Below, piece by piece: positions 41,829 through 50,349 of a DNA stretch of 64,000 nucleotides (the stretch's first letter is position 1; every line of letters starts with the position of its first letter). The notes under the pieces were generated by a model. It worked only from the letters and a program-made list of their open reading frames with translations, was not told the DNA's origin and did not search any database. The translations under genes and the position numbers were made by a program. Origin of the DNA: Luteimicrobium sp049844995. GTDB lineage: Bacteria; Actinomycetota; Actinomycetes; Actinomycetales; Cellulomonadaceae. The DNA is taken from contig NZ_JBNCMC010000004.1 of the NCBI RefSeq assembly GCF_049844995.1, forward strand, positions 248,001-312,000, written 5' to 3'.

Positions 41829-43286
41829 ATGAGCAGCGACGATGCCGCGGCGGTCGCCGCGGTCGACCTCGGCGCGACCAGCGGGCGCGTCGTCGTCGGT
41901 TCCTTCCTGCCCGACGGCGGCGGCGGACGCGGTCCCCGCCTGCAGCTCCGGCACGTGGCCCGGTTCCCCAACGAGCCCGTCCGCACCCGCGACGGCCTCC
42001 ACTGGGACCTCCTCGGCCTGTACCGCGGCGTTCTCGGCGGCCTCGCGCAGGCCGAGCGGGAGGCGCCCGGCGAGCTGGTGAGCGTCGGGATCGACTCGTG
42101 GGCCGTGGACTACGCGCTCCTGCGCGACGGTGCCGTCCTCGGCATCCCGTACCACTACCGCGACGAGCGCACGGCGGCGGGGGTCGGGGCGGTGCACGGC
42201 GTCGTCGGAGCGGCGGAGCTGTACCGGCGGAACGGCCTGCAGCACCTGCCGTTCAACACCGTCTTCCAGCTCGCCGTCGACCGCGCGCACGGCCTGCTCG
42301 ACGTGGCCGACCAGGTGCTGCTCGTCCCGGACCTGCTCACGTACTGGCTCACGGGCGAGGTCGGCGCCGAGCGGACGAACGCGTCCACGACCGGGCTCCT
42401 CGACGTCCGGACGGGGGAGTGGGACCGGGAGCTCGCCGGGCTCGTGGGCGTGCCCGAGCGGATCCTGCCCGCGCTCGTGGAACCCGGGGCGCCCCGAGGG
42501 GTGCTCACGGGAGACGCCGCGGACGTCGTCGGGCGGGCGCTGCCCGTGACAGCGGTCGGGTCTCACGACACCGCCTCGGCCGTGGTGGCGGTCCCCGCCG
42601 CCGACCGGGACGTCGCCTACGTGTCGTGCGGGACGTGGGGGCTCGTCGGGCTCGAGCTCGACGCCCCCGTGCTCACCGACGACGCGCGGCGCGCCGGGTT
42701 CACCAACGAGGGCGGCGTCGACGGGCGCGTGCGGTTCCTGCACAACGTCATGGGCCTGTGGCTGCTGTCCGAGTCGATCCGTGCCTGGGACCGCTCGGCC
42801 ACGGCGGCGCAGCAGTCCAGCACCCTGCAGTCGCTCCTCGCGGCCGCGGCCGAGGTCCCCGCGCCGGTGCCCCTGTTCGACGTGGACGACGACCGCTTCC
42901 TCGCCCCCGGCGACCTGCCCGCGCGGATCGTGGACTGGTTCCGCGAGCACGACGTGGCCGCCCCGTCGTCGCGGCCGGCGCTCGTCCGCAGCATCGTCGA
43001 GAGCCTCGCCCAGGCGTTCGCGGACGCCGTCACGACCGCGGCCGGGCTCGCCGGGCGTCCCGTGCGCGTCGTCCACGTCGTCGGCGGCGGCGCGCAGAAC
43101 GCGCTCCTGTGCCAGGCGCTCGCGGACCGCTCCGGCCTGCCGGTGCTCGCCGGGCCGGTCGAGGCGACCGCGATCGGCAACGTGCTCGTCCAGGCCCGGG
43201 CGCACGGCATGGTGAGCGGCGACCTCGAGGCGCTGCGCGCCGTCGTCGCCGCGAGCTTTCCCCCCACCCGCTACCAGCCCCGATAG
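41829..43286 (+). CDS. rhaB: Rhamnulokinase
   Basis: A 485-residue FGGY-family kinase that phosphorylates L-rhamnulose. The N-terminal ATPase-fold motif is AAVDLGATSGRVVVG; the substrate region includes HWDLLGLYRGV, VGIDSWAVDYALL and RRNGLQHLPFNTVFQ, typical of RhaB; the second domain has VGSHDTASAV and HVVGGGAQNALLCQALAD. It is the third gene of the catabolic operon. Length and motifs are normal. Confidence 0.93.
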   Translation: MSSDDAAAVAAVDLGATSGRVVVGSFLPDGGGGRGPRLQLRHVARFPNEPVRTRDGLHWDLLGLYRGVLGGLAQAEREAPGELVSVGIDSWAVDYALLRDGAVLGIPYHYRDERTAAGVGAVHGVVGAAELYRRNGLQHLPFNTVFQLAVDRAHGLLDVADQVLLVPDLLTYWLTGEVGAERTNASTTGLLDVRTGEWDRELAGLVGVPERILPALVEPGAPRGVLTGDAADVVGRALPVTAVGSHDTASAVVAVPAADRDVAYVSCGTWGLVGLELDAPVLTDDARRAGFTNEGGVDGRVRFLHNVMGLWLLSESIRAWDRSATAAQQSSTLQSLLAAAAEVPAPVPLFDVDDDRFLAPGDLPARIVDWFREHDVAAPSSRPALVRSIVESLAQAFADAVTTAAGLAGRPVRVVHVVGGGAQNALLCQALADRSGLPVLAGPVEATAIGNVLVQARAHGMVSGDLEALRAVVAASFPPTRYQPR

Positions 43287-43296
43287 GTGGTCCACC

Positions 43297-44553
43297 GTGG
43301 TCCAGCGTCAGCTGCCCCGCCCCGCCGAGCTCCGCGAGCTCGTCAGGTTCAAGCGCCCCGACCTCGACGGCAGGCGTCGTCGGCTCGCCGCCGCGCTCAC
43401 CATCGAGGACCTGCGGACGCTCGCCAAGCGCCGGACGCCGCGCGCCGCGTTCGACTACACCGACGGCGCCGCCGAGGGCGAGATCTCGCTCGGCCGGGCC
43501 CGGCAGGCGTTCCAGGACGTCGAGCTGCACCCGTCGATCCTGCGCGACGTCTCGACCGTGGACACGTCCACGACCGTGTTCGGCGGCCCGTCGGCGCTCC
43601 CGTTCGGCATCGCACCGACCGGGTTCACGCGCCTGATGCAGACCGAGGGCGAGATCGCGGGAGCCGGGGCCGCGGGCGCGGCCGGCATCCCGTTCACGCT
43701 CTCGACGCTCGGCACGACGTCCATCGAGGACGTCAGGGCGGCAAACCCCCACGGCCGGAACTGGTTCCAGCTCTACGTGATGCGCGACCGCGAGGTCTCA
43801 TACGACCTCGTCCGCCGGGCCGCGGCCGCTGACTTCGACACCCTGTTCTTCACGGTGGACACCCCGGTCGCGGGCGCCCGCCTGCGCGACAAGCGCAACG
43901 GCTTCTCCATCCCGCCGCAGCTCACGGCCCGCACCGTGCTCGACGCGCTCCCGCGGCCGTGGTGGTGGTTCGACCTGCTGACGACGCCGACGCTCGAGTT
44001 CGCGTCCCTCACCTCGACCGGCGGCACCGTCGGCGAGCTGCTCGACGCCGCCATGGACCCGTCGATCTCGTTCGACGACCTCGCGATCATCCGCGGGCTG
44101 TGGCCGAACAAGATCGTCGTCAAGGGCGTCCAGAACGTCGAGGACGCGCGGCGCCTGGCCGACCTCGGCGTCGACGGGGTCGTGCTGTCCAACCACGGCG
44201 GGCGCCAGCTCGACCGCGCGCCCGTGCCGTTCCACCTGCTCCCGCAGGTCGTGCGGGAGGTGGGCGGCGACCTCGAGGTCGCGATCGACACGGGCATCAT
44301 GAACGGCGCCGACGTGGTCGCCTCGATCGCGCTCGGCGCCCGGTTCACGCTCGTCGGGCGCGCGTACCTGTACGGCCTCATGGCCGGCGGGCGGGCCGGT
44401 GTCGACCGGACCGTCGAGATCCTGCGCGACCAGGTGGTCCGAACCATGAAGCTCCTGCAGGTCGCGAGCCTCGACGAGCTGACGCCCGCGCACGTCACAC
44501 AGCTGACGCGGTTGGTCCCGCTGCGCGCCGACCTGGCGGCGCTCCCGTCCTGA
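43297..44553 (+). CDS. lldD: FMN-dependent L-lactate dehydrogenase (LldD-like)
   Basis: A 418-residue alpha-hydroxy-acid oxidase/dehydrogenase. It has the FMN-binding PFGIAPTGFTRLM, the FQLYVMRDRE segment and the active-site histidine in LSNHGGRQLD, with GARFTLVGRAYLYGLMAGG near the end. It would oxidise L-lactate to pyruvate, passing electrons to menaquinone or the respiratory chain. Starting 10 bases after rhaB and ending at a repeat array, it reads as the last step of the rhamnose operon, using the lactate made by the bifunctional dehydrogenase. Mycofactocin-linked relatives with other hydroxy acids cannot be excluded. Confidence 0.9.
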   Translation: MVQRQLPRPAELRELVRFKRPDLDGRRRRLAAALTIEDLRTLAKRRTPRAAFDYTDGAAEGEISLGRARQAFQDVELHPSILRDVSTVDTSTTVFGGPSALPFGIAPTGFTRLMQTEGEIAGAGAAGAAGIPFTLSTLGTTSIEDVRAANPHGRNWFQLYVMRDREVSYDLVRRAAAADFDTLFFTVDTPVAGARLRDKRNGFSIPPQLTARTVLDALPRPWWWFDLLTTPTLEFASLTSTGGTVGELLDAAMDPSISFDDLAIIRGLWPNKIVVKGVQNVEDARRLADLGVDGVVLSNHGGRQLDRAPVPFHLLPQVVREVGGDLEVAIDTGIMNGADVVASIALGARFTLVGRAYLYGLMAGGRAGVDRTVEILRDQVVRTMKLLQVASLDELTPAHVTQLTRLVPLRADLAALPS

Positions 44554-44559
44554 CCCGTC

Positions 44560-44727
44560 GCCGACGGTGACGCTCTGTTCGCCGACGGTGACGTTCTGTT
44601 CGCCGACGGTGACGTTCGTCCACCGAAGATGCGCATCGATCTGTGGACGAACGTCACCGTCGGCGGCTGCAACGTCACCGTCGGTGGCTGCAACGTCACC
44701 GTCGGCGAACCCGACGTCACCGTCGGC
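44560..44727. repeat. Dyad-symmetric array of 21-bp repeats
   Basis: GCCGACGGTGACG occurs at 44560, 44581 and 44602, exactly 21 bases apart; its complement occurs at 44652, 44673 (one mismatch), 44694 and 44715, again exactly 21 apart. The first three inverted copies mirror the three direct copies around base 44633. The centre holds GTTCGTCCAC (44614-44623), ATGCGCAT (44629-44636) and GTGGACGAAC (44643-44652), so the inner arms form a 22-bp perfect stem. It lies between the lldD stop and the TetR gene. It may act as a terminator or protein-binding array. The same family recurs at 59562-60318. Confidence 0.9.
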
Positions 44728-44735
44728 GTGCGTCC

Positions 44736-44741
44736 TACGCT
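44736..44741 (+). promoter_or_regulatory. -10 box of a leaderless promoter (TetR gene)
   Basis: TACGCT ends 6 bases before the ATG at 44748, so transcription would start at or next to the start codon. This supports the chosen start and rejects the longer frame through the repeat array. Confidence 0.55.
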
Positions 44742-44747
44742 GGGCGC

Positions 44748-45410
44748 ATGTCGCACAGCCTGGACGAGCGCCCGTCGGGCACGGCCCGCCGCGGGCGTCG
44801 GCCCGCGGGTGAGGACACCCGGAGCCTGATCCTGGAGGCGGCGCGCGCGGAGTTCGCCGAGCGGGGGTTCGACGCAGCGAGCGTGCGTGCCGTCGCGCGG
44901 CGCGCGGGCGTGGACCCCGCCCTCGTGCGGCACTACTTCGACTCCAAGGCGGACCTGCTCGCGGCCGGGCTCGTGCCGCAGGGGCTCGACCCGCGCGTCG
45001 TCCTCGGGGCGCTCGGGGACGGGCCGACCGACACGATGGGGGAGCGCCTCGCGCGCCTCGTGCTCCGCGTGTGGGACAGCGAGGAGGGGCGGGCGCGGTT
45101 GCGGACGGTCCTGTCGGGCGCGCTGTCGGCGGACCCCGCGGCCGGGGTGTTCGTCGACTACCTGCGCCGGACCGTCTTCGGCAGCATCGCCTCCGTGCTG
45201 GACGCGCCGGACGCCGACGTCCGCGTCGCACTCGTCGCGTCGCAGGTGGTGGGGCTGCTGGTGACCCGCGTCGTGATCGGGCTGGAGCCGGTCGCCTCGA
45301 TGTCCGCGGACGACGTCGCCGCGCTCGTCGGGCCGACGCTCCAGCGGTACCTCACGGGAGACCTTGCCGGGGAGACCGTGCGGGAGGATAATTCCCCACA
45401 TGGGGAATGA
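44748..45410 (+). CDS. TetR-family regulator
   Basis: A 220-residue repressor. The frame is open upstream through the 21-bp repeats, but the ATG at 44748 fits both the leaderless -10 box and the family: a basic arm, then the helix-turn-helix LILEAARAEFAERGFDAASVRAVARRAGV (about 28-56, split here only by description) and VRHYFDSKADLLAAGL. The C-terminal ligand domain is all-helical and of the group often paired with ABC exporters. The gene overlaps the ABC ATPase start by 11 bases, so it is cotranscribed with and probably represses the exporter. Confidence 0.9.
   Translation: MSHSLDERPSGTARRGRRPAGEDTRSLILEAARAEFAERGFDAASVRAVARRAGVDPALVRHYFDSKADLLAAGLVPQGLDPRVVLGALGDGPTDTMGERLARLVLRVWDSEEGRARLRTVLSGALSADPAAGVFVDYLRRTVFGSIASVLDAPDADVRVALVASQVVGLLVTRVVIGLEPVASMSADDVAALVGPTLQRYLTGDLAGETVREDNSPHGE
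45391..45408. promoter_or_regulatory. Palindrome over the exporter start codon
   Basis: ATTCCCCACATGGGGAAT has 7-bp perfect arms and contains the ATG of the ABC ATPase (45400). As DNA it could be the TetR operator for an internal promoter; as RNA it would hide the start codon in a hairpin until ribosomes finish the TetR gene. Confidence 0.45.
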
Positions 45411-46119
45411 AGCCGCCGTCGACGTCGCAGGGCTCACGGTCCGGCGCGGGCCGCACACCGTCCTCGACGGCCTGGACCTGCGCGTGCCCGCCGGCCAGGT
45501 GGTCGGGCTGCTCGGGCCGAGCGGCGCGGGCAAGACGACGCTCATGCGGGCGGTCGTCGGCGTCCAGGAGGTGCACGGCGGGCGCGTGACGGTGCTCGGC
45601 CGGCCCGCGGGCGCGCCCGAGCTGCGGCGCCGCGTCGGCTACGTCACCCAGTCGCCGAGCGTCTACGCCGACCTGACGGTGACGGAGAACCTGCGGTACT
45701 TCGCCCGGGTGCTGGGCGCGCCGTCGGGCGACACCGCGCGCGTCCTCGAGCAGGTCGACCTCGTCCGGTACGCGCGCACCCGCGTCGGCGACCTGTCGGG
45801 CGGGGAGCGCTCGCGCGTCTCGCTCGCGGCCGCCCTCCTCGGGACGCCCGAGCTGCTCGTCCTCGACGAGCCCACCGTCGGCCTCGACCCGGTGCTGCGC
45901 CGCGACCTGTGGGACCTGTTCGGCCGGCTGCGCGACGACGGCGCGAGCCTGCTCGTGTCGAGCCACGTCATGGACGAGGCGAGCCGCTGCGACCGGCTCC
46001 TCCTCATGCGCGACGGCGCCGTCGTCGCGGACGCCACCGAGGCCGAGCTGCTCGAGCGGACGGGCGCGCGCGACGTCGAGCACGCCTTCCTGGCGCTCGT
46101 CGAGGAGGGGGCACGATGA
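45400..46119 (+). CDS. ABC-2 exporter ATP-binding protein (DrrA-like)
   Basis: A 239-residue ATPase with Walker A GPSGAGKTT, Q-loop YVTQSPSVYADLTV, signature LSGGERSRV, Walker B LLVLDEPTVGLDP and switch histidine SSHVMDE. It pairs with the permease that overlaps it by four bases. ATG 45400 is preceded by GGGAGG and lies inside the TetR gene end. Relatives export drugs or lipids; the cargo here is unknown. Confidence 0.93.
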   Translation: MGNEAAVDVAGLTVRRGPHTVLDGLDLRVPAGQVVGLLGPSGAGKTTLMRAVVGVQEVHGGRVTVLGRPAGAPELRRRVGYVTQSPSVYADLTVTENLRYFARVLGAPSGDTARVLEQVDLVRYARTRVGDLSGGERSRVSLAAALLGTPELLVLDEPTVGLDPVLRRDLWDLFGRLRDDGASLLVSSHVMDEASRCDRLLLMRDGAVVADATEAELLERTGARDVEHAFLALVEEGAR

Positions 46120-46847
46120 CCCCGGCCCTGACGACGGCGACCGCGCGCCGCGTCCTCGCCCAGCTCCGCCACGACCCGCGGACGATCGCCCTCATCGTGC
46201 TGCTGCCGTGCGTCCTGCTCGGCCTGATCGCGTGGATGTTTCACGGCACGCCGGTGCTCGACCAGTTCGGGCCCATCCTCGTCGCGCTGTTCCCGCTCAT
46301 CGTGATGTTCCTGGTGACGAGCGTCGCGACCCTGCGCGAGCGCACGTCGGGCACGCTCGAACGGCTCATGGCGTCGCCGCTCGGCAAGGGCGACTTCGTC
46401 GGCGGCTACGCGCTCGCGTTCGGCGCGGTCGCGGTCGTGCAGGCGCTCGTCGTGACCGGTTTCGCGGTGTGGGTCTGCGGGATGACGGTGCGCGGGTCCG
46501 TCGGGGCGGTCGTGCTGGTCGCCGTGCTCGACGCCGTCCTCGGCTGCACGCTCGGGCTCGCCGCGTCCGCCGTCGCGCGGACCGAGTTCCAGGCCGTGCA
46601 GATGATGCCGCTGATCGTGTTCCCACAGCTCGTGCTCTGCGGCCTGCTGATGCCGCGCGACGAGATGCCGACGGTGCTCGAGTGGATCTCCCGCGCGTTC
46701 CCGCTCACCTACGGCGTCGACGCGATGCAGCACCTCGCGGCGGGAAGCTCCCTCGGCGACGTCGCCGGGGACGTCGCCGTCCTGGTCGCCTTCATCGCGG
46801 GGGCGGTCGTGGTGGGCGGGCTCACGCTGCGCCGTCGGACGCCGTAG
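46116..46847 (+). CDS. ABC-2 exporter permease (DrrB-like)
   Basis: A 243-residue membrane protein with six predicted helices, the type-2 ABC exporter fold. The cytoplasmic loop LRERTSGTLERLMASPLGKGD is the family signature (only the core ERTSGTLERL is needed to recognise it). ATG overlaps the ATPase TGA. With the TetR regulator it makes a three-gene self-controlled exporter unit. It converges on the Trk genes, with only nine bases before the trkA stop. Confidence 0.9.
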   Translation: MTPALTTATARRVLAQLRHDPRTIALIVLLPCVLLGLIAWMFHGTPVLDQFGPILVALFPLIVMFLVTSVATLRERTSGTLERLMASPLGKGDFVGGYALAFGAVAVVQALVVTGFAVWVCGMTVRGSVGAVVLVAVLDAVLGCTLGLAASAVARTEFQAVQMMPLIVFPQLVLCGLLMPRDEMPTVLEWISRAFPLTYGVDAMQHLAAGSSLGDVAGDVAVLVAFIAGAVVVGGLTLRRRTP

Positions 46848-46856
46848 CCCGCCCGG

Positions 46857-47582
46857 CTACGGCCGGGCGCCGAACCGCTCCAGCAGCTCGGCGGGCCCGG
46901 ACACGATGAGCAGGTCGGTGGGGGAGATGCGGGTGTCGGGCGTCGCGTACTGGAACTCGACGCCCGGCGACTTCACGCCGATCACGGTCACGCCGTACTT
47001 GGACCGGACCTTGGACTGCTCGAGCGTGAAGCCGTGCGTCTCCTTCGGTGGCCGCATCTTGACGATCGTGAAGCCGTCCTCGACCTCGATGTAGTCGAGC
47101 AGCTTGCCCGAGACCAGGTGGGCGACGCGGTTCCCGGCGTCGGCCTCGGGGAAGACGACGTGGTGCGCGCCGATGCGCTGCAGGATGCGCCCGTGCTCCG
47201 CGGACACGGCCTTGGCCCAGATCTGCGGGGTGTCGAGGTCCACGAGGTTGCCCGTGATGAGGACGGACGCCTCGAGCGCGGTCCCGACGGCGACGATCGC
47301 CACCGAGAAGTCCCGGGCGCCGATCTGCTCGAGGGCCTCGGGGTTCGACGCGTCGGCCTCCACGAGGGCGAGCCGGCCCGACCACTGCGCGACCAGGTCG
47401 GGGTCCTTCTCGGCAACCAGGACGTCCTGGCCGAGGCGGTCGAGCGACGTCGCGATGGACTGCCCGAACCGGCCGAGCCCGACGACGAGCACGCCCCCGG
47501 CGCGCGCCTCGGCGCGCGGACGCACCTCGCGGACCCGCGAACCCGCAGGCTTCTCGGGCGTACCCGTCCTCGTGTCAACCAA
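46857..47582 (-). CDS. Potassium uptake regulatory subunit, TrkA/KtrA-like
   Basis: A 241-residue RCK protein that gates the partner channel. After a 28-residue leader comes the Rossmann motif VLVVGLGRFGQSIATSL with the acidic end of strand two (VAEKDP), ending near residue 150; the C-terminal RCK_C domain (about 160-241) includes YGVTVIGVKSPG. The start is TTG at 47582, overlapping the channel gene's stop by 8 bases, with GAGGAGAGG 7 bases before it. Translation is therefore tied to the channel gene. It probably binds ATP/NADH and sits on the inner face of the membrane. Confidence 0.88.
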   Translation of the reverse strand: MVDTRTGTPEKPAGSRVREVRPRAEARAGGVLVVGLGRFGQSIATSLDRLGQDVLVAEKDPDLVAQWSGRLALVEADASNPEALEQIGARDFSVAIVAVGTALEASVLITGNLVDLDTPQIWAKAVSAEHGRILQRIGAHHVVFPEADAGNRVAHLVSGKLLDYIEVEDGFTIVKMRPPKETHGFTLEQSKVRSKYGVTVIGVKSPGVEFQYATPDTRISPTDLLIVSGPAELLERFGARP

Positions 47583-48951
47583 TGATCGGCCTCTCCTCGG
47601 GCATCCTGACGACGCGCCTGCGGCTACGGAGCGCGAGCGCCGCGCCCAGGGTCATCGTCCCGGTGCGGCCCACGAACATCAACACGACCAGGACGTACTT
47701 GCCGGCGTCGGGCAGGTGCGGGGTCACGCCGGTCGACAGGCCGACGGTCGCGAACGCCGAGATCACCTCGTACATCACGACGTCGAGGCTCCACCCGGTG
47801 ATCTCCAGGAGCAGCAGGCTCGAGACCAGCACCGCGGTCGCGCCGACGAACGTCACGGCGATCGCCAGCCGGATCGTCTCGTGCGGGATGCGACGGCGGA
47901 ACACCTCGATGTCGCGGTCGCCGCGCGCCTCCGCGACGATGGCGAGCAGCATGACGGCGAGCGTCGTGACCTTGATGCCGCCCGCGGTCGACGCGCTGCC
48001 GCCGCCGACGAACATCAGGGCGTCGGTGATGAGCCAGCTCGTCTCGTGCATCGAGCCGATGTCGACGGTCGAGAAGCCGGCCGACCGGGGCATCACGCCC
48101 TGGAACAGGGACGCGAGGATCTTGTCGGGCACCGACAGCGGGCCGAACGTCCCCGGGTTCGTCCACTCGAGCGCGAGGAACAGCACGGCCCCGACGACGA
48201 CGAGCGCACCGCCCGTGACGAGCGTGAGCTTCGCATGGAGCGACAGGCTGGACAGGCGCCGGCGGTTGCGCATGATGTTGAGGATCACGGGGAAGCCGAG
48301 CGACCCGATGAACACCCCCACGATGATCGGCAGGCACAGGGCCCAGTCGCCCACGTAGCCGTCGAGGCCCTCGACGGTGGGCACGAACCCGGCGTTGTTG
48401 AACGCCGAGATGCCGAAGAACAGCGCGTGCCACGCGGCCTCGCCGACCGACTGACGCAGGACGAGGAACCGCGGGAAGAGCAGGAGCGCGACCGCCAGCT
48501 CGAGGGAGGTCGAGGTGATGATCACGACCCGGATGAGCGAGCCGACCTCTCCGAGCCGCGTCGTCTTGACCTCGGTCGCGGCCAGCATCCGCTGCGTGAG
48601 CCCGAGGTGCCGCGACACCGCGAGCCCCAGGATCGACGCGAGCGTCATGACGCCGAGCCCGCCGACCTTGATCGCGACCAGGATGACGACCTCGCCGAAC
48701 GGCGACCAGAACGCCCCGGTCGGGACGACGGTCAGTCCCGTCACGCACACGGCGGAGGTCGCGGTGAACAGGGCGTCGACGACCGAGGCGCCCTTGCCCG
48801 ACCGGGTCGCCCACGGGCCCAGCAGCAGGAGGGTGAAGAGCACGACGACGCCTGCGAACGAGAAGACCGCGAGCCGCGCGGGGGAGCGTCGGGCCAGCCG
48901 GTCGAGGGCGCCGCGCGCCGTCACGAGCTGGCTGCTGAAGGCCTCGGCCAC
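47575..48951 (-). CDS. Potassium channel subunit, TrkH/KtrB-like
   Basis: A 458-residue membrane protein with four M1-P-M2 repeats. The four selectivity-filter regions are visible: TSAVCVTGLTVVPTG, AFNNAGFVP, VMPRSAGFSTVD and ISAFATVGLSTG. Start GTG 48951 has GGGAGGGG just upstream; the open frame beyond it has no plausible start. It makes a K+ (or Na+/K+) uptake system with the following TrkA-like gene, and is divergent from the acuC-like gene with about 100 bases between. Confidence 0.92.
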   Translation of the reverse strand: MAEAFSSQLVTARGALDRLARRSPARLAVFSFAGVVVLFTLLLLGPWATRSGKGASVVDALFTATSAVCVTGLTVVPTGAFWSPFGEVVILVAIKVGGLGVMTLASILGLAVSRHLGLTQRMLAATEVKTTRLGEVGSLIRVVIITSTSLELAVALLLFPRFLVLRQSVGEAAWHALFFGISAFNNAGFVPTVEGLDGYVGDWALCLPIIVGVFIGSLGFPVILNIMRNRRRLSSLSLHAKLTLVTGGALVVVGAVLFLALEWTNPGTFGPLSVPDKILASLFQGVMPRSAGFSTVDIGSMHETSWLITDALMFVGGGSASTAGGIKVTTLAVMLLAIVAEARGDRDIEVFRRRIPHETIRLAIAVTFVGATAVLVSSLLLLEITGWSLDVVMYEVISAFATVGLSTGVTPHLPDAGKYVLVVLMFVGRTGTMTLGAALALRSRRRVVRMPEERPIIG

Positions 48952-49040
48952 GCCCCTCCCTCGTCCGCCCGTCGCGGCCGCCTGCTCGGCCCGGCGGCCG
49001 GGCCGCCGCGGGATTGTTCGCCGCGTCCGCCCCGGCAGAC

Positions 49041-49046
49041 TAGCGT
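49041..49046 (+). promoter_or_regulatory. -10 box of a leaderless promoter (acuC-like gene)
   Basis: TAGCGT lies 7 bases before GTG 49054, favouring that start over the in-frame GTG at 49045. Confidence 0.5.
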
Positions 49047-49053
49047 GATCCCC

Positions 49054-50313
49054 GTGCCGGTTCCCTTCGACGCGCGCGACGCCGCGGCCACCGACCCCGT
49101 CGGCGGCCCGGCCGGCGATCCTCCGGCAGACGCCGAGGCGGCCCGGTCCCTCGTCGTCTGGAGCCCCGAGCTGCTGCGGTACGACTTCGGTCCCGGCCAT
49201 CCGATGGCGCCGTCCCGACTGCACCTGACCATGAGTCTCGTTCGGTCCCTCGGCCTGCTCGACGTGCCCGGCGTCGAGCTCGTCGACCCGCCGCCCGCGA
49301 GCGACGCCGAGCTCGCCCTCGTGCACGACGAGCGGTACGTCGCGGCCGTGCGGTCGGCGTCGGAGCACGGCACCACCGACCCGCTGCGCGGGCTCGGCAC
49401 CGAGGACGACCCCGTCTTCCCGGGCATGCACGAGGCCGCGGCGCGGATCTTCCACGGCTCGTACGTGGCCGCGGGCGCCGTCTGGTCGGGCGAGGCCCGG
49501 CACGCGGTCAACATCGCGGGCGGCATGCACCACGCGCGCCGGGACGCGGCGTCGGGGTTCTGCGTCTACAACGACGCCGCCGCCGCGATCCGGCGCCTGC
49601 TCGACGACGGCGCGACCCGGGTCGCCTACGTGGACGTGGACGCGCACCACGGCGACGGCGTGGAGAGCGTCTTCTGGAACGACCCGCGCGTCCTCACGGT
49701 GTCGGTGCACCAGAGCGGCCAGACCCTCTTCCCGGGCACCGGCTTCCCGACCGACGTCGGCGGACCGCTGGCGGAGGGGTCGGCCGTCAACGTCGCCCTG
49801 CCTCGGCACACCGACGGCGCCGGGTTCCTCCGGGCGTTCGACGCCGTCGTGCCCGCCGTGCTGCGGGCGTTCCGGCCCGAGGCGGTCGTGAGCCAGCACG
49901 GCTGCGACTCGCACGCCCAGGACCCGCTGACCGACCTGCACGTGGGTGTCGACGCCCAGCGCATCGCCGTCGAGCGGGTGCACGCCCTCGCGCACGAGCT
50001 CGCGGACGGCCGGTGGGTCGCCCTGGGCGGCGGCGGGTACGCCGTCATCGACGTGGTCCCGCGCGCGTGGGCGAACGTCGTCGCGGAGGTCGTGCACCGG
50101 CCGCTGGACCCGGACACCGCGCTGCCCGACGCGTGGCGCCGCGACATCGCGGAGGGCGCCGGCGAGGACCCGCCCCGGCGCATGGGGGACCACCCGGTCA
50201 CGTTCCGGCCCTGGTCGCAGGGGTACGACCCGGCCGACGACCTGGACCGCTCGATCCTCGCGACCCGGCGTGAGGTGTTCCCGCTCCTGGGCCTCGACCC
50301 GTACCTGGACTGA
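49054..50313 (+). CDS. acuC: Histone-deacetylase-family protein, AcuC-like
   Basis: A 419-residue zinc deacetylase of the arginase/HDAC fold. Recognisable parts are DFGPGHPMAPSRLH near the N-terminus, NIAGGMHHARRDAASGFCVY (active-site His pair), YVDVDAHHGDGVE (zinc ligands Asp and His) and SQHGCDSHAQDPL with GGGGYAV. In Gram-positive bacteria AcuC reactivates acetyl-CoA synthetase by deacetylation. An acyl-lysine role is likely, but no acs gene is in view, so the partner is unknown. About 30 residues precede the conserved fold. Confidence 0.9.
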   Translation: MPVPFDARDAAATDPVGGPAGDPPADAEAARSLVVWSPELLRYDFGPGHPMAPSRLHLTMSLVRSLGLLDVPGVELVDPPPASDAELALVHDERYVAAVRSASEHGTTDPLRGLGTEDDPVFPGMHEAAARIFHGSYVAAGAVWSGEARHAVNIAGGMHHARRDAASGFCVYNDAAAAIRRLLDDGATRVAYVDVDAHHGDGVESVFWNDPRVLTVSVHQSGQTLFPGTGFPTDVGGPLAEGSAVNVALPRHTDGAGFLRAFDAVVPAVLRAFRPEAVVSQHGCDSHAQDPLTDLHVGVDAQRIAVERVHALAHELADGRWVALGGGGYAVIDVVPRAWANVVAEVVHRPLDPDTALPDAWRRDIAEGAGEDPPRRMGDHPVTFRPWSQGYDPADDLDRSILATRREVFPLLGLDPYLD

Positions 50314-50343
50314 CCCGGTTTCGGCCCTGCGTGGTCCGCGCGG

Positions 50344-50349
50344 TAGGCT
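50344..50349 (+). promoter_or_regulatory. -10 box upstream of the bS22-like gene
   Basis: TAGGCT lies about 137 bases before the small ORF. No good -35 box is seen, so this is a weak call. It implies a 5' leader of roughly 130 bases, in which no riboswitch-like structure was recognised. Confidence 0.35.

Noticed and set aside
44560..44727. CRISPR array
   Set aside because: The repeats are only 13-21 bp, direct and inverted copies occur together, linkers are 8 bases and nearly constant, and no cas gene is in the window.
44643..44747. N-terminal extension of the TetR frame through the 21-bp repeats
   Set aside because: It would translate the repeat array into repetitive Arg/His text and lies upstream of a good leaderless -10 box; the TetR fold starts after the ATG at 44748.
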